Source of the DNA: Shinisaurus crocodilurus
Lineage: Eukaryota; Chordata; Lepidosauria; Squamata; Shinisauridae
Assembly (NCBI GenBank): GCA_021292165.1
Contig: CM037877.1
Location: 159,731,871 to 159,795,870 of the forward strand
Reading direction: 5' to 3'
Length of the DNA: 64,000 nucleotides
Part shown: positions 29,601 to 35,648 of the stretch, in pieces
Layout of the letters: each line of letters begins with the position of its first letter
How positions within the stretch are numbered: position 1 is the first letter of the stretch
Program-made: the position numbers and the translations under genes
The notes under the pieces: generated by a model
The model's database searches: none
What the model was told of the DNA's origin: nothing
What the model saw: the letters and a program-made list of their open reading frames with translations, nothing else

Positions 29601-32002
29601 AAGATTTTCTTTTAATGCATGCATTTTTATTTTGCATGATCTTTAATTTAATATCATTCACATAGCTTTGAGGGTTTATCAAAATGTCTTCCTTTTTTCA
29701 AAATTCACCTATTCAAAATCTTGTTCTTCTTTATTCATTTGTGTGAATGTTGGGAGAAGTGAGAGACATGTCCGAATGTTTCATTGATATGTCAAAATGT
29801 GCTGTTTAGCTATCCTTAAAATACTATTTCTTTTGGATTGCTTTTCTGATTCTGAAAAGGTGTTTATGGGGATGTACAGCGTGTGAAGATTTTATACAAT
29901 AAGAAAGACAGTGCTCTTATACAGATGGCTGATGGAAACCAATCACAGCTCGGTGAGATTAATGTTTTGTTCCTCCATGTGCCACTTGAATCTTGGTTTT
30001 CAGTGTGCTTTAAATTCACACTGAATTTGTGCAAGCCATGTTCACCTTTCAGCGTTTGCTTCTAATCTTTCTAAAATCTGAGATATTGTATATGAAGAGA
30101 TTAAGTTGTTCCATGAACTCCACTGATATATGGGAGGGAAGAGGGGATACTTCTTTGTGAACACAGGAACAATTCTGTTAGACAATATGGTTAGGATCCA
30201 AACTGTCAGGGTGCACTGGAATTTTTATTGAGTTTTGTTTTTTTTACGAATCGCAACTTCTTGCACCGCTTTTGTTGATTTTGAGTGGCTTGTCAAGCAG
30301 CAACGGGGAGCTTCTCATAACGGAAGCTCTAGAAGATTGTTGTGTGCACAGAATAACATCCCATGGCCCAAAGAGCCCTGTGTGCACATAAAATGCTTTT
30401 GTACTTGGGGGTTGGGGTGGGGGGCTGGAGTGTTGCAGATCCTGAAAAACAGTGTATATGGAACACCATGTATGGACTTTTGGATCCTGGTTCATATCCT
30501 TTTGACATCTGTCTGGATAAAATAAAGCCCTATTGAAATACATCGTTGTATCAGCATGTTATCACAGTGAAGTTCTTAATGACTTGCTAAAGAACAGATT
30601 TAGTTAATATCTGGCGATATAGGTTGAGTACTCTGTTTTATATATTTAATAACGGTCCAGTCCTAGGGGTTGCCCTCTCAATAGATCGAGCGCTCTGAAT
30701 TTGGAGCCCTCTACCTATCCTGTGCCCTGCTGGCAAGAGCCAGGCAGGGCGAGAAGAGGACGGAGGCCATTTCCATTTAAAATGCAAAAACCAGCTAGCC
30801 GGGCCTCTGAGCCTGTCTAGCTGACTTACCTTTCAGTGGGTGGGTGGAGAACCCATAGGATATTGCATATTGCAGCCCCTCCCCATCCCACCCACCAGCA
30901 TGCACCCTTTTCTCCTTCTCCGACTTCTCTTATGTAGTCGCAGTTGCTTTCCATGGCAGGTAGAGTAGGGGTGGAGGAAGCAAGATCCACAATCGGATCT
31001 GCTCCTGCAAGCTTGTAGCTTTGTCTACAGGTGTGGAGGAGGTGATCCACAGCTTCCTATGGAGCCCCAGATGCTGTCTAGGCACCATAGGATTACTCTC
31101 TACATTTATTTATTTATTTATTTGAATCGCTGGATACATTGCAATATGAGCAGAGCTTTTAAATTAGCTGTTATTAACATTTGGAATGGAAAGATCTCCA
31201 GCCAACACTATTAGCTACATTTGTTAATTTAAGAAAAGAAATTGCCATCAGACAGTGTGTGTTTTAACACTGAAAATATTAGATATTTTATTACTGAATT
31301 TAATAAAAGAAATACTGAAAGGATTACTTGGGTGTGTGTTTTCCAGCCATGAGCCATCTTAATGGGCAGAAAATGTATGGAAAGATTATTCGTGTTACAC
31401 TTTCCAAACATCAGACAGTTCAACTACCTCGAGAAGGACTTGATGACCAAGGACTAACTAAAGACTTTGGCAATTCACCTCTTCATCGCTTCAAGAAACC
31501 TGGCTCAAAAAACTTTCAGAATATTTTCCCTCCATCTGCAACTCTTCATTTGTCTAATATTCCGTAAGTGCTGGCTACCACATTACCTGAAGGATTCATA
31601 TAAGTTCCAAATGATAGTTTCTAATCCTTTTGTCTTTTTCTCTTTCCTTTTACCCCCCTCTTCGTGTAGACCATCAGTATCAGAAGATGACCTGCGCATG
31701 CTGTTTGCTAATACTGGGGGCACTGTGAAAGCATTTAAATTTTTTCAGTAAGCATGTTTTCTTTGACGCTTCATTTAAAATGAGAGAACTGCCATCTTTG
31801 GTAAAAATGGGACTTATGTTACAACTTTCTAGTACTGTTTTCGTATCTAATTTTATTGCTTTGTTCCAGAAGAGATCACAAGATGGCTCTTCTTCAGATG
31901 TCAACAGTAGAAGAAGCTATCCAGGCTTTGATTGATCTGCATAATTACAATCTTGGAGAAAATCATCATCTGAGAGTTTCTTTTTCCAAATCAACCATTT
32001 GA
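2523..32002 (+). CDS. PTBP2: PTBP2 coding region, exons 7-14 (5' part outside window)
   Basis: Encodes the C-terminal 338 residues of polypyrimidine tract-binding protein 2, a nuclear RNA-binding repressor of splicing enriched in neurons and testis. It binds UCUU/CUCUCU-type RNA. The exons join at 2523-2633, 16304-16499, 27816-27970, 29420-29453, 29860-29952, 31347-31563, 31670-31747 and 31870-32002, all with GT-AG introns and consistent phases. The protein covers most of RRM2, the linker with a ten-alanine tract, RRM3 and RRM4, ending SFSKSTI. The paralogue choice rests on PTBP2-type residues such as [31 protein letters not shown] and [12 protein letters not shown], and on the 14-exon layout with a 34-nt exon 10. 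No frameshift or internal stop was found. Compared with remembered mammalian PTBP2 there are only a handful of conservative changes, for example [12 protein letters not shown] in RRM4. Confidence 0.97.
2851..3123. mobile_element. Foldback (palindromic) MITE
   Basis: The left arm CGTTCACATGTCATGGTAAG, continuing through TTCTGGCTTGATAAACCATG, is matched by an inverted right arm ending TCACCGTGACATGTGAATG. Arms are about 50 bp with a few mismatches. No transposase is present. It is similar in plan to the next element and to the larger one at 5020. Confidence 0.65.
3271..3631. mobile_element. Foldback MITE, same type
   Basis: The inner arms, TATCATGAATGAGCCAGTG and its inverse near 3541-3580 (GCACGGTGGCTCATTCATG), pair over about 40 bp. 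The outer arms pair more weakly. Non-coding, and the family name is not recognised. Confidence 0.6.
5020..6253. mobile_element. Large foldback element (~1.2 kb, ~0.5 kb arms)
   Basis: The two halves are inverted copies. For example, CTTGCCTGGCCAATGTCCTG at about 5464 is matched by the inverse near 5820-5850. Outer segments around TGCCCAAG/CTTGGGCA and the AACCCA-rich tips also pair. Arms diverge by roughly 10-20% by eye. The centre lies near 5660. No transposase-like open frame is present, so it is a non-autonomous DNA transposon or foldback element. Confidence 0.7.
6847..6981. mobile_element. Palindromic hAT MITE with 8-bp TSD
   Basis: The ends CAGTGTTCTCCAACCTTGGG and the exact inverse enclose 135 bp of near-perfect palindrome. 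ATTTAGAC is duplicated perfectly on both sides. Low arm divergence suggests a young insertion. Same family as 643-778 and 35542-35648. Confidence 0.9.
6990..7072. mobile_element. Right half of an older hAT MITE
   Basis: Reads GGCTGGTGGGAGTTGAACG and ends GGTTGGGAAAGGCTG, followed by ATTTAAAC. That is one base different from the ATTTAGAC flanking the adjoining young MITE. The left half of the usual element is missing. Confidence 0.6.
7073..8451 (+). other. Intronic sequence without recognisable elements
   Basis: AT-rich DNA inside PTBP2 intron 7. The only recognisable item is the short dispersed repeat at 8165-8262. No exon, RNA gene or conserved motif is seen. Confidence 0.5.
8165..8262. repeat. 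Short squamate dispersed repeat
   Basis: The pattern GGGAGTAAGCCTCATTGAAC, then CTTACTTCTAAGTAGACATG is seen again at 41465-41560, and in weaker form at 12-98, 34395-34475 and 39290-39350. It is a short interspersed non-coding repeat common in squamate DNA. The family name is not certain. Confidence 0.6.
8846..10891 (-). pseudogene. hAT transposase pseudogene (BED-finger, ZBED5-like type)
   Basis: The N-terminus [19 protein letters not shown] is followed by a BED zinc finger (CFLCGK with a downstream His pair). Next comes the catalytic-core segment with [14 protein letters not shown], then [12 protein letters not shown] and CWLSRG. A 150-codon middle part follows with [18 protein letters not shown]. 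The hATC dimerisation end reads [16 protein letters not shown]. Pieces lie in several frames with stops, and a MITE insertion splits the core, so no functional enzyme is possible. The arrangement resembles the Buster/ZBED5-related branch; the branch name is inference. Confidence 0.8.
9970..10222. mobile_element. Mariner/Tc1-like MITE nested in the hAT
   Basis: The inverted ends begin CAGTAATACCTTGGATTAC and, reading inward from the right, CAGTTGTGCCTTGGATTG. They are flanked by TA on both sides, the Tc1/mariner target duplication. The 253-bp element contains a 30-nt T run. Removing it rejoins the transposase frame region, so it inserted after the hAT. Confidence 0.75.
11861..13260 (+). other. 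Intronic sequence, nothing recognised
   Basis: AT-rich DNA in PTBP2 intron 7. A T-rich open frame of about 109 codons near 12575-12904 reads as a hydrophobic string but has no family features. I see no repeat family, RNA gene or exon. Confidence 0.5.
13262..13900 (-). mobile_element. Old CR1-type LINE relic
   Basis: The minus strand retains ORF2 3' region remnants, including [20 protein letters not shown] followed by [15 protein letters not shown]. This matches the conserved CR1 pattern VWxPHxxKDxxxLExVQRRATK. It is heavily mutated and has an internal short duplication near 13402-13430. Confidence 0.65.
14449..15110. repeat. Degenerate minisatellite, ~115-bp period
   Basis: A block with the anchor G-C/G-ATTTCTGTGCTGG recurs at about 14514, 14629, 14741, 14857, 14972 and 15088, giving spacings of 112-116 bp. 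An earlier half-spaced anchor lies at 14449. Each unit also has a GGAG..GGAGTGATCTGTGCCTC-like segment. About six copies are visible. Units are clearly diverged, so the array is old. Confidence 0.7.
15111..16303 (+). other. PTBP2: End of PTBP2 intron 7
   Basis: No transposon is recognised here. The exon 8 acceptor is preceded by a good pyrimidine tract (CCTATTCTTCCAG). Small frames on both strands are not supported as genes. Confidence 0.6.
16304..16499 (+). CDS. PTBP2: PTBP2 exon 8 (RRM2 end and linker)
   Basis: 196 nt beginning [20 protein letters not shown], the last strands of RRM2. It continues through [16 protein letters not shown] and the linker [18 protein letters not shown]. It ends one base into a glycine codon. 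The donor GTATGA is followed by a (CCCT)n run. The segment is indistinguishable by eye from mammalian PTBP2. Confidence 0.97.
16740..17040 (-). mobile_element. Old LINE RT fragment
   Basis: The minus frame reads [20 protein letters not shown], then [17 protein letters not shown]. This is a decayed form of the non-LTR RT finger motif PGPDGLHPRVLKEL, followed by VPxDWKxAxVxPIFKKG. The RT relic is probably CR1-type. It is too short and diverged for a subfamily call. Confidence 0.65.
17836..18546 (-). mobile_element. 5'-truncated young CR1, 3' end
   Basis: A minus-strand frame of 209 codons is intact to its stop. It starts [20 protein letters not shown], runs through [16 protein letters not shown] and [19 protein letters not shown], and ends [13 protein letters not shown]. 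The 3' end carries the CR1 tail, seen on the + strand as AATCATAGAATCATAG. The protein differs from the copy at 42.1 kb at only about five residues over 150, so this CR1 subfamily was recently active. Confidence 0.9.
19305..19380 (-). mobile_element. L2-like LINE 3' end fragment
   Basis: The plus strand reads ATACCACCCATCAGCTGAA, then CTCTCTGGACGGTTCACAA. It matches the 3' terminus of the L2-like copy at 21.96 kb (ACCGCCC..GCCGAAGCTCTCTGGGCGG). Confidence 0.6.
20466..20764. mobile_element. Non-autonomous hAT element (299 bp)
   Basis: The termini CAGGGGTGGGCAAC and its inverse GTTGCTCACCCCTG are flanked by GGATAAAG and GGACAAAG, an 8-bp duplication with one mismatch. An internal palindrome, AACTGCTACAGAAGGCT with its inverse, lies at its centre. 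Confidence 0.8.
21950..22570 (-). mobile_element. L2-like LINE, 3' end
   Basis: The minus frame reads [20 protein letters not shown], then [20 protein letters not shown] and [16 protein letters not shown]. This is the C-terminal signature of L2-type ORF2. The 3' end has the ACCGCCCC..GAAGCTCTCTGGGCGG terminus and a (CATTT)n tail. 5'-truncated and inactive. Confidence 0.8.
24239..24310 (-). mobile_element. CR1 3'-end fragment
   Basis: The plus strand reads CATAGATATGGAGTTGGAAGG, then CCTACAAGGCTATCGAGTCC, matching the last about 70 bp of the CR1 copies at 17.8 and 42.1 kb. Confidence 0.65.
24437..24605. mobile_element. Tc1/mariner-type MITE
   Basis: Inverted ends share ATTTTTCC-TGTATAAGAC, with TA immediately outside both. 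Internal copies of GTATAAGACGCCCCC repeat the terminus. Length is 169 bp, non-coding. The superfamily call rests on the TA duplication alone. Confidence 0.6.
25711..25740 (+). other. tRNA 5'-half-like sequence
   Basis: TCGTTGGTGGTATAGTGGTT resembles the 5' half of tRNA-Gly/Glu, including an A-box pattern (TGGTATAGTGG). No B box (GGTTCGANNCC) follows within tRNA distance and no cloverleaf can be drawn. It is therefore a fragment or chance similarity, not a tRNA gene. Confidence 0.4.
25770..25846. repeat. 31-bp near-perfect hairpin arms
   Basis: The segment from GCAGCCGTCGGAGGAGGAAA to CGGGAT is repeated inverted after a 15-nt spacer, ending TTTCCTCCTCCGACGGCTGC. Only two of 31 positions mismatch. 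It sits directly before an ATG in good Kozak context at 25848 in the hAT cargo. Confidence 0.85.
25848..26348 (+). other. Open frame in the hAT cargo, unidentified
   Basis: A 166-codon frame begins [20 protein letters not shown], a signal-peptide-like start in good Kozak context. It becomes arginine/proline-rich and shows no domain I recognise. An overlapping frame of 220 codons starts at 25811. CpG-rich sequence produces long open frames easily, so coding is unproven. It could be a captured 5' exon or promoter of a host gene. I cannot name a source gene. Confidence 0.25.
26615..26751. mobile_element. MITE nested in the hAT cargo element
   Basis: Runs from CAGGGGTGGGCAACTTGTGG through the palindromic core GACTGCAACTCCCAGCATTC / GATGAGAGTTGTAATTCAAC to an inverse CCAACCCTG end. 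No clean target duplication was found. Confidence 0.6.
27032..27081. repeat. Perfect A/T-tract palindrome
   Basis: ATCAAGT-A(n)-GGACC and GGTCC-T(n)-ACTTGAT mirror each other around a 2-nt centre. Arms are 22-26 nt and differ only in A/T-run length. It lies near the right end of the hAT cargo element. Confidence 0.8.
27816..27970 (+). CDS. PTBP2: PTBP2 exon 9 (poly-Ala linker, RRM3 start)
   Basis: 155 nt completing a glycine codon, then [17 protein letters not shown], ten alanines, [13 protein letters not shown] and the first RRM3 strand [11 protein letters not shown]. It ends at phase 0, so the next exon can be skipped only at the cost of the frame. The Ala tract uses mixed GCN codons, which limits slippage. 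The acceptor is weak (TTTTAAAATTAG). Confidence 0.97.
28974..29417 (+). promoter_or_regulatory. PTBP2: 444-nt AG exclusion zone with distant branch-point candidates
   Basis: No AG dinucleotide occurs between the CAG at 28971-28973 and the exon 10 acceptor AG. This is the mark of a 3' splice site with a distant branch point, as known for the homologous PTBP1 exon 11. The best branch-point candidate is TACTGAC with its A at 29038, about 382 nt before the exon and directly followed by a T-rich tract. A second candidate is CTGAC with its A at 29010. Confidence 0.85.
29346..29417 (+). promoter_or_regulatory. PTBP2: Pyrimidine tract with PTB-type motifs before exon 10
   Basis: A 72-nt pyrimidine-rich run with several TCTT, CTCTT and TTCTCTC motifs, for example CTCTTCTCTCTTCTTG, ends at CTTCTAAAG. 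These are the RNA sites preferred by PTB proteins. A second C/T-rich stretch lies at 29045-29235. Both would support repression of exon 10 by PTBP1 and autoregulation by PTBP2. Confidence 0.75.
29420..29453 (+). CDS. PTBP2: PTBP2 exon 10, 34-nt NMD switch exon
   Basis: 34 nt encoding [11 protein letters not shown] plus one base, the first helix of RRM3. Its length is the same as mammalian exon 10. Skipping it joins exon 9 to exon 11 out of frame. The reading then gives eight codons and TGA at 29884-29886, 66 nt before the exon 11 end, enough to trigger NMD. PTBP1 is known to enforce skipping in non-neuronal cells. The donor is GGTATGTT. Confidence 0.97.
29454..29859 (+). other. PTBP2: PTBP2 intron 10, downstream of the switch exon
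   Basis: A 406-nt intron without repeats. TGCATG occurs at 29616-29621 and 29633-29638, 160-180 nt past the exon 10 donor, a placement from which Rbfox proteins usually promote inclusion. TTCTTTT-type tracts lie near 29560 and 29690, possible PTB sites. Confidence 0.75.
29860..29952 (+). CDS. PTBP2: PTBP2 exon 11 (RRM3)
   Basis: 93 nt. With the carried G it encodes [20 protein letters not shown], then [11 protein letters not shown], the central strands of RRM3, and ends one base into the next codon. The acceptor TTCTGAAAAG has a short tract. In the exon 10-skipped frame it holds a premature TGA. Confidence 0.97.
29953..31346 (+). other. PTBP2: PTBP2 intron 11
   Basis: 1394 nt. The first part is unique. 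From about 30660 to 31085 it is GC-richer, starting TCCTAGGGGTTGCCCTCTC and ending near CACCATAGGATTACTCTCT. This looks like an unnamed element, with a related TATAGGATTGCTCTCTTAAG segment near 15358. A (TTTA)n run follows at 31103-31122. Confidence 0.6.
31347..31563 (+). CDS. PTBP2: PTBP2 exon 12 (RRM3 end, RRM3-4 linker, RRM4 start)
   Basis: 217 nt. It encodes [20 protein letters not shown], closing RRM3. The inter-RRM linker [20 protein letters not shown] follows, then [18 protein letters not shown], which packs RRM3 against RRM4 in PTB proteins. The start of RRM4, ATLHLSNIP, ends the exon. The donor GTAAGT is strong. Confidence 0.97.
31670..31747 (+). CDS. PTBP2: PTBP2 exon 13 (RRM4)
   Basis: 78 nt encoding [17 protein letters not shown], then TVKAFKFF and two bases of a glutamine codon: the first helix and second strand of RRM4. 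Introns on both sides are only 106 and 122 nt. The acceptor has a strong C/T tract ending TTCGTGTAG. Confidence 0.97.
31860..31872 (+). promoter_or_regulatory. PTBP2: NAGNAG tandem acceptor of exon 14
   Basis: The intron ends TTCCAG followed directly by AAG, giving CAGAAG. Splicing at the first AG encodes FFQ-R-DHK; splicing at the second removes one codon and gives FFQ-DHK. Both keep the frame. Mammalian PTBP2 is recorded with isoforms differing by this one Arg, so the site is likely an old shared feature. Confidence 0.85.
31870..32002 (+). CDS. PTBP2: PTBP2 exon 14, end of RRM4 and stop
   Basis: Encodes [20 protein letters not shown], then [20 protein letters not shown] and STI, ending in TGA. 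This is the second half of RRM4, which with RRM3 forms the back-to-back module of PTB proteins. The C-terminus has the family's standard length. Confidence 0.97.
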
Positions 32003-32265
32003 AGTGAGAGATCAAAATAATAAGGTTGTATCACATTGTTTAGTGTTGTCATCTATGACTGTTCGGGAAAGCGGGGACCAGAGATGGACATCTGTTTTTC
32101 ATGCTGTTACCATTCCTTGATTGTTTATGTATAAATGAAAACAAAAAAGGATTTACAAGGAAGAAGCAGTGATATTATCTGCTGGTTTTGCATATGTTTA
32201 TGAAACCATTTTGTTTAAAAGGGATTCTGAGGAAATCCTATAGTTTTTCAACTTAGTTAACATAC

Positions 32266-32273
32266 GTGCCTTA
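32266..32273 (+). promoter_or_regulatory. PTBP2: miR-124 8mer seed match
   Basis: GTGCCTTA in the 3'UTR pairs with positions 1-8 of miR-124, and the preceding C adds position 9. miR-124 is neuronal and is known to lower PTBP1; action on this gene is inference. Confidence 0.6.
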
Positions 32274-33155
32274 AAAAAGGAAAACCTAGAGTTGCTAGAG
32301 TTGCATTTACTAGTTTAAAAATTTGGTTGTCTGGGGCACATTGTTACATGGGAATTAATGGGTGCAATCCAGTGGACGTTGGCTTTGCCTACATCCCATT
32401 GAAATCAGTAGAATTAAAATATTGGTTTCAGAGGGGCTTAGCCACACCTAACGTTTGCAGGATTATGCCAAATATGTATTAGGCAGGAGTGTGTAAAAAG
32501 GGTTAAGCTTTGTTTCTCCTGCTTGGATTTATTGGCTTTTCATGAATCATTTTTTTTAAACAAAATAAGTTGCATTACTGTAAGAGAAATGCAGCACATT
32601 TTACCTGTGCTTGCTTCTTTCTTTCTTTCTTTCTTTTTTAAACTAAATAAAATGGCCTTGTGTATTCCAGGTTTAGTTTACTTAAGAATATAGGCATTAG
32701 TCAGAGTTAACAAGATGCAGAGAATTAATTTCTTTAAAAGACAGAAAGGTGATTCTTTTGTGTTCTGTTTGTTTTTGTTTGTTCCTATGGCTTTAAGCCT
32801 CTTTGGGAAAAGCATTGTAAAGTCTTAACCTTTTTGTACACACACTCTGGGGGCGTATCATATAAATGTTGGCACTAAGTAATGTCTTGTTTGTGGCTGA
32901 ATATTTTTTGTAGACGTTTTTTGAAGTTGACATGACTTATGTGCATTTAAATATATATTGCCATTTTTAGTTAGTAATTACAATTTGAAATATGGTTGTG
33001 GATTTCTGAGCATGTGCAGACTGGTCTAGCTAGTTCAGGAGTTGGTGCATGTATTTCAAGGATGAAGAAAGTGTATTGCAAACTTTTGCAGAAAGATTAA
33101 TAATTTTGTGGCAGTTTTCTTTATAAAAAAACAAAAACAAAACTGACAACCAGGT

Positions 33156-33177
33156 GGGACCAAAGTTTATGTGCCTT
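33156..33177 (+). promoter_or_regulatory. PTBP2: Overlapping miR-133 / miR-9 match with nearby miR-124 match
   Basis: GGGACCAAA pairs with miR-133 positions 1-9, and ACCAAAG within the same run pairs with miR-9 positions 2-8. Six nt downstream, GTGCCTT pairs with miR-124 positions 2-8. miR-133 is established as a repressor of mammalian nPTB in muscle through its 3'UTR, so this site is probably functional. The miR-9 and miR-124 roles are inference. Confidence 0.7.
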
Positions 33178-33214
33178 TAGTCTTAATTTACCTTGCATTG
33201 TAATATTCAGTTTT

Positions 33215-33220
33215 AATAAA
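33215..33220 (+). terminator. PTBP2: Candidate poly(A) signal, shorter 3'UTR
   Basis: AATAAA in TTTTAATAAATCTC, followed by a T-rich but not strongly GT-rich region. It lies just after the miRNA-site cluster. Confidence 0.45.
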
Positions 33221-33593
33221 TCTCTTCAAAATATTTTGTATCTAGAAATGGATCTGACTTTACTATAAACATGGCTCAGAATCTACAGGAAAAACATTCA
33301 TTTGAAAACAGTTCCTGTGTCAGTCTGAACTGTTCTCTTCTTGATTCTGTTCAAATGACCAATACTTTTTGAAATTGATGTACTTAGTTCCAAGAGTCAT
33401 AGATTCTGTTATCTATGTAGAAAAAGGTCATGTATATTTTCTATTAGTTGAGTTTTTACATCTTTAGAAATGTAATATTTCAGTATAGTTTGAAAGCGGC
33501 ACAATTAAAAATTAATTTTCTAACAAAGTTGGGAGGTTTGATGGTTGTTTAATTTCTTCTTATGTGTACGCTGCTTGCCTCTGTAGCATGCTC

Positions 33594-33599
33594 AATAAA
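33594..33599 (+). terminator. PTBP2: Candidate main poly(A) signal of PTBP2
   Basis: AATAAA in GCTCAATAAACAC, with a downstream CTGT/TCTTCTGTCTTTC element at the usual distance. It is the best-placed signal before the recognisable intergenic sequence. Confidence 0.5.
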
Positions 33600-33610
33600 C
33601 ACTTCTGTAG

Positions 33611-34960
33611 CTCTGTACTCACCTCTTCTGTCTTTCTCTGCTGCCTTTTCTCTCTTTTCTTCTTTGTTTTCCACTTCCACTGTGCTTCTGAATTCATGTT
33701 TATTCTCTGCCAGGGTGGGAAAAGCATAATAATCTGATTTTATAATTGTCTGGATTTATACAATATGAAAATCAAATGCTATGGAAAACATAGCAGTTCT
33801 TAAAAGTGTGCATACTTTGTACATAAAGAAGATTGTAACTGCTTCATTGAATCACAGATAGAAATCGATATTAAACGTTTCCCACCCTGTTATATAACCT
33901 ACAGCTTTAAAGACATAACTTTTATTGTAGCTTGTTAGTTCTATCTTTTCTGTTTTTAAAATAGATTTATGCACTAATTGACCTTTCAGGTTTGCCATGC
34001 TTTTGCTGCAGTTTCATCTTCCATTTTCTGTGTCTGCTAAAAAAAAAAAAAGTTTCCACTAATCATAAGATACCTTCATGGGTTAAAAACAAAATAGTCA
34101 ATTTTCTCAAATAGAAATTGAGTAGTGGCTATGTTCTGGATAAAATGAAGAGGGGGAGATGGAACTGAGGAAAGACAGGGTGCGGGAAGATATTGTCAAC
34201 TCATCATCTAAAAGGTGCTGAAAACATTAGTCTGACAATTTCCAGATACTTTGAACATTATTTTATGCCACTTTTCTCTAAATTTTTAAGTATTTCCCAT
34301 AGGTCATTACACATTCCTGAGTTATTTTGTAACTTCAGCTGAGCAGTATAGTGATGCCAAATTACTTTGAAGCTTGATATTTCTTTAGGCTTAACTTCAT
34401 TGGGTTCAGTCTTTACACACAATTATATTTGATTGAGGCTTATTGATTCCAATGGGATCTAACTTATAATACTAGGCTAAATTGCAGCCTTTCCATATAT
34501 TGATCAGAATATATTGATGATCTGTTTAAAAGTCTCCACATAACTTAAATCCATATACTCAAAGACAACATCATTGACTCAAAAGTATGGTAATTGTTCC
34601 TCAGTTGCATGCCAAAATTCATTCATCTGTGTAGGAGGGTCTGAATCTATTTGATAACTTGGTCAGTCTTTGTATACCTCTGAGGACACAAATTGGGGGA
34701 AGAGGGCAAGAAAAGATTTCAACCAATGGTAAAAAGACCCCTTAGCCTTGCAACAATTAAAACGTGTGCGTGAGAGATCGAGATCTAATATATCTAAATA
34801 CCAACGTGTAGTAGGATTCTACCCTTAAAGGCGGCCTAGAAATAATTTTAGATAGATAGATTTTAGATTAAAAGTTGGGTGTGCTTTATTTTAATAATTT
34901 CTATCCCTTCTAATCTTTCAGAAATCTCTAGGCAACTTGCAAAACAAAAGCAGACCTTGA
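33611..34960. other. Sequence after PTBP2, nothing clear
   Basis: AT-rich intergenic DNA. A weak copy of the short squamate repeat lies at 34395-34475. No gene is seen. Confidence 0.5.
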
Positions 34961-34965
34961 CCTGG

Positions 34966-35270
34966 TTCGCACATAAGGACCAACCATGGGTTGTTTAACC
35001 ATGGTTAGTTGGGAGCAAGTGAGCACGCTGTCTCCTGTAGAGTTTGGCAATTCTGCTTTATTGCTCCCTCAATAACCCAGAGTTCCAGGTTTGCACATCA
35101 CAGAGCACAACCCAAGAAAGGGGCATTCCCTGGTGGTTTTGTAATCTGGAAACAAAGTGTGTGTCCCCCCCCCCCCCGCTCTTGTATTTTATTGGATTGT
35201 AAATCGCTCAGAGTGGCCGGATGTCTGGCAGATGGGCGATTCATAAATATAATAAATAAATAAAGTGGAA
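34966..35270 (+). repeat. Foldback-element half and LINE-type 3' tail
   Basis: From 34966 the pattern CCATGGGTTGTTTAACCATGG resembles one end of the AACCCA-rich foldback family at 5.0 and 56.3 kb. From 35175 the text GATTGTAAATCGCTCAGAG, then GGGCGATTCATAAATATAATAAATAAA, is a LINE-like 3' end with an AAAT tail, preceded by a 13-C run. Confidence 0.5.
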
Positions 35271-35541
35271 GTAGTGACTGGTCAGGAGGCAGTCGTTGTT
35301 AAGGGCTGTCATTCCGTTCGAACTGTGCTATAATAATAAAAGAAAAAAGCATGCATGTTGTTCAATAATCTGTATATACAAGATGTCCATTACCACATAA
35401 TTTCCCCCCAAACAGCAGCTCCTGCACACTGCTAGACAAGGTTTTTTTGAAAGCATTATGCCATAGATTGGTATGGCTGGTGATAAGCAAAAAGATAAAA
35501 AGTTCCGCTAGACATGGGTGAGCCTTTGCATTCACCTAAAG

Positions 35542-35648
35542 CAGTGTTCTCCAACCTTGGGTCCCCAGATGTTTTTGGCCTACAACTCCCAGCATGCCCC
35601 AGCCAGCATAGCCAAAAACATCTGGGGACCCAAGGTTGGAGAACACTG
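35542..35648. mobile_element. Palindromic hAT MITE with 8-bp TSD
   Basis: The same ends as the copy at 6847 (CAGTGTTCTCCAACCTTGGG and inverse) enclose 107 bp, flanked on both sides by ACCTAAAG. Shorter than its relatives through loss of part of the loop. Confidence 0.9.

Larger units (their letters stand above)
32003..33610 (+). other. PTBP2: PTBP2 3'UTR
   Basis: T/A-rich non-coding sequence after the stop, free of recognised transposons. Candidate AATAAA signals lie at 32646, 33215 and 33594. The last is followed by a GT/T-rich stretch (TCTTCTGTCTTTCTCTG), so a 3' end near 33610 is likely. A shorter form ending near 33240 is possible. The 3' end was not observed directly. Confidence 0.7.
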
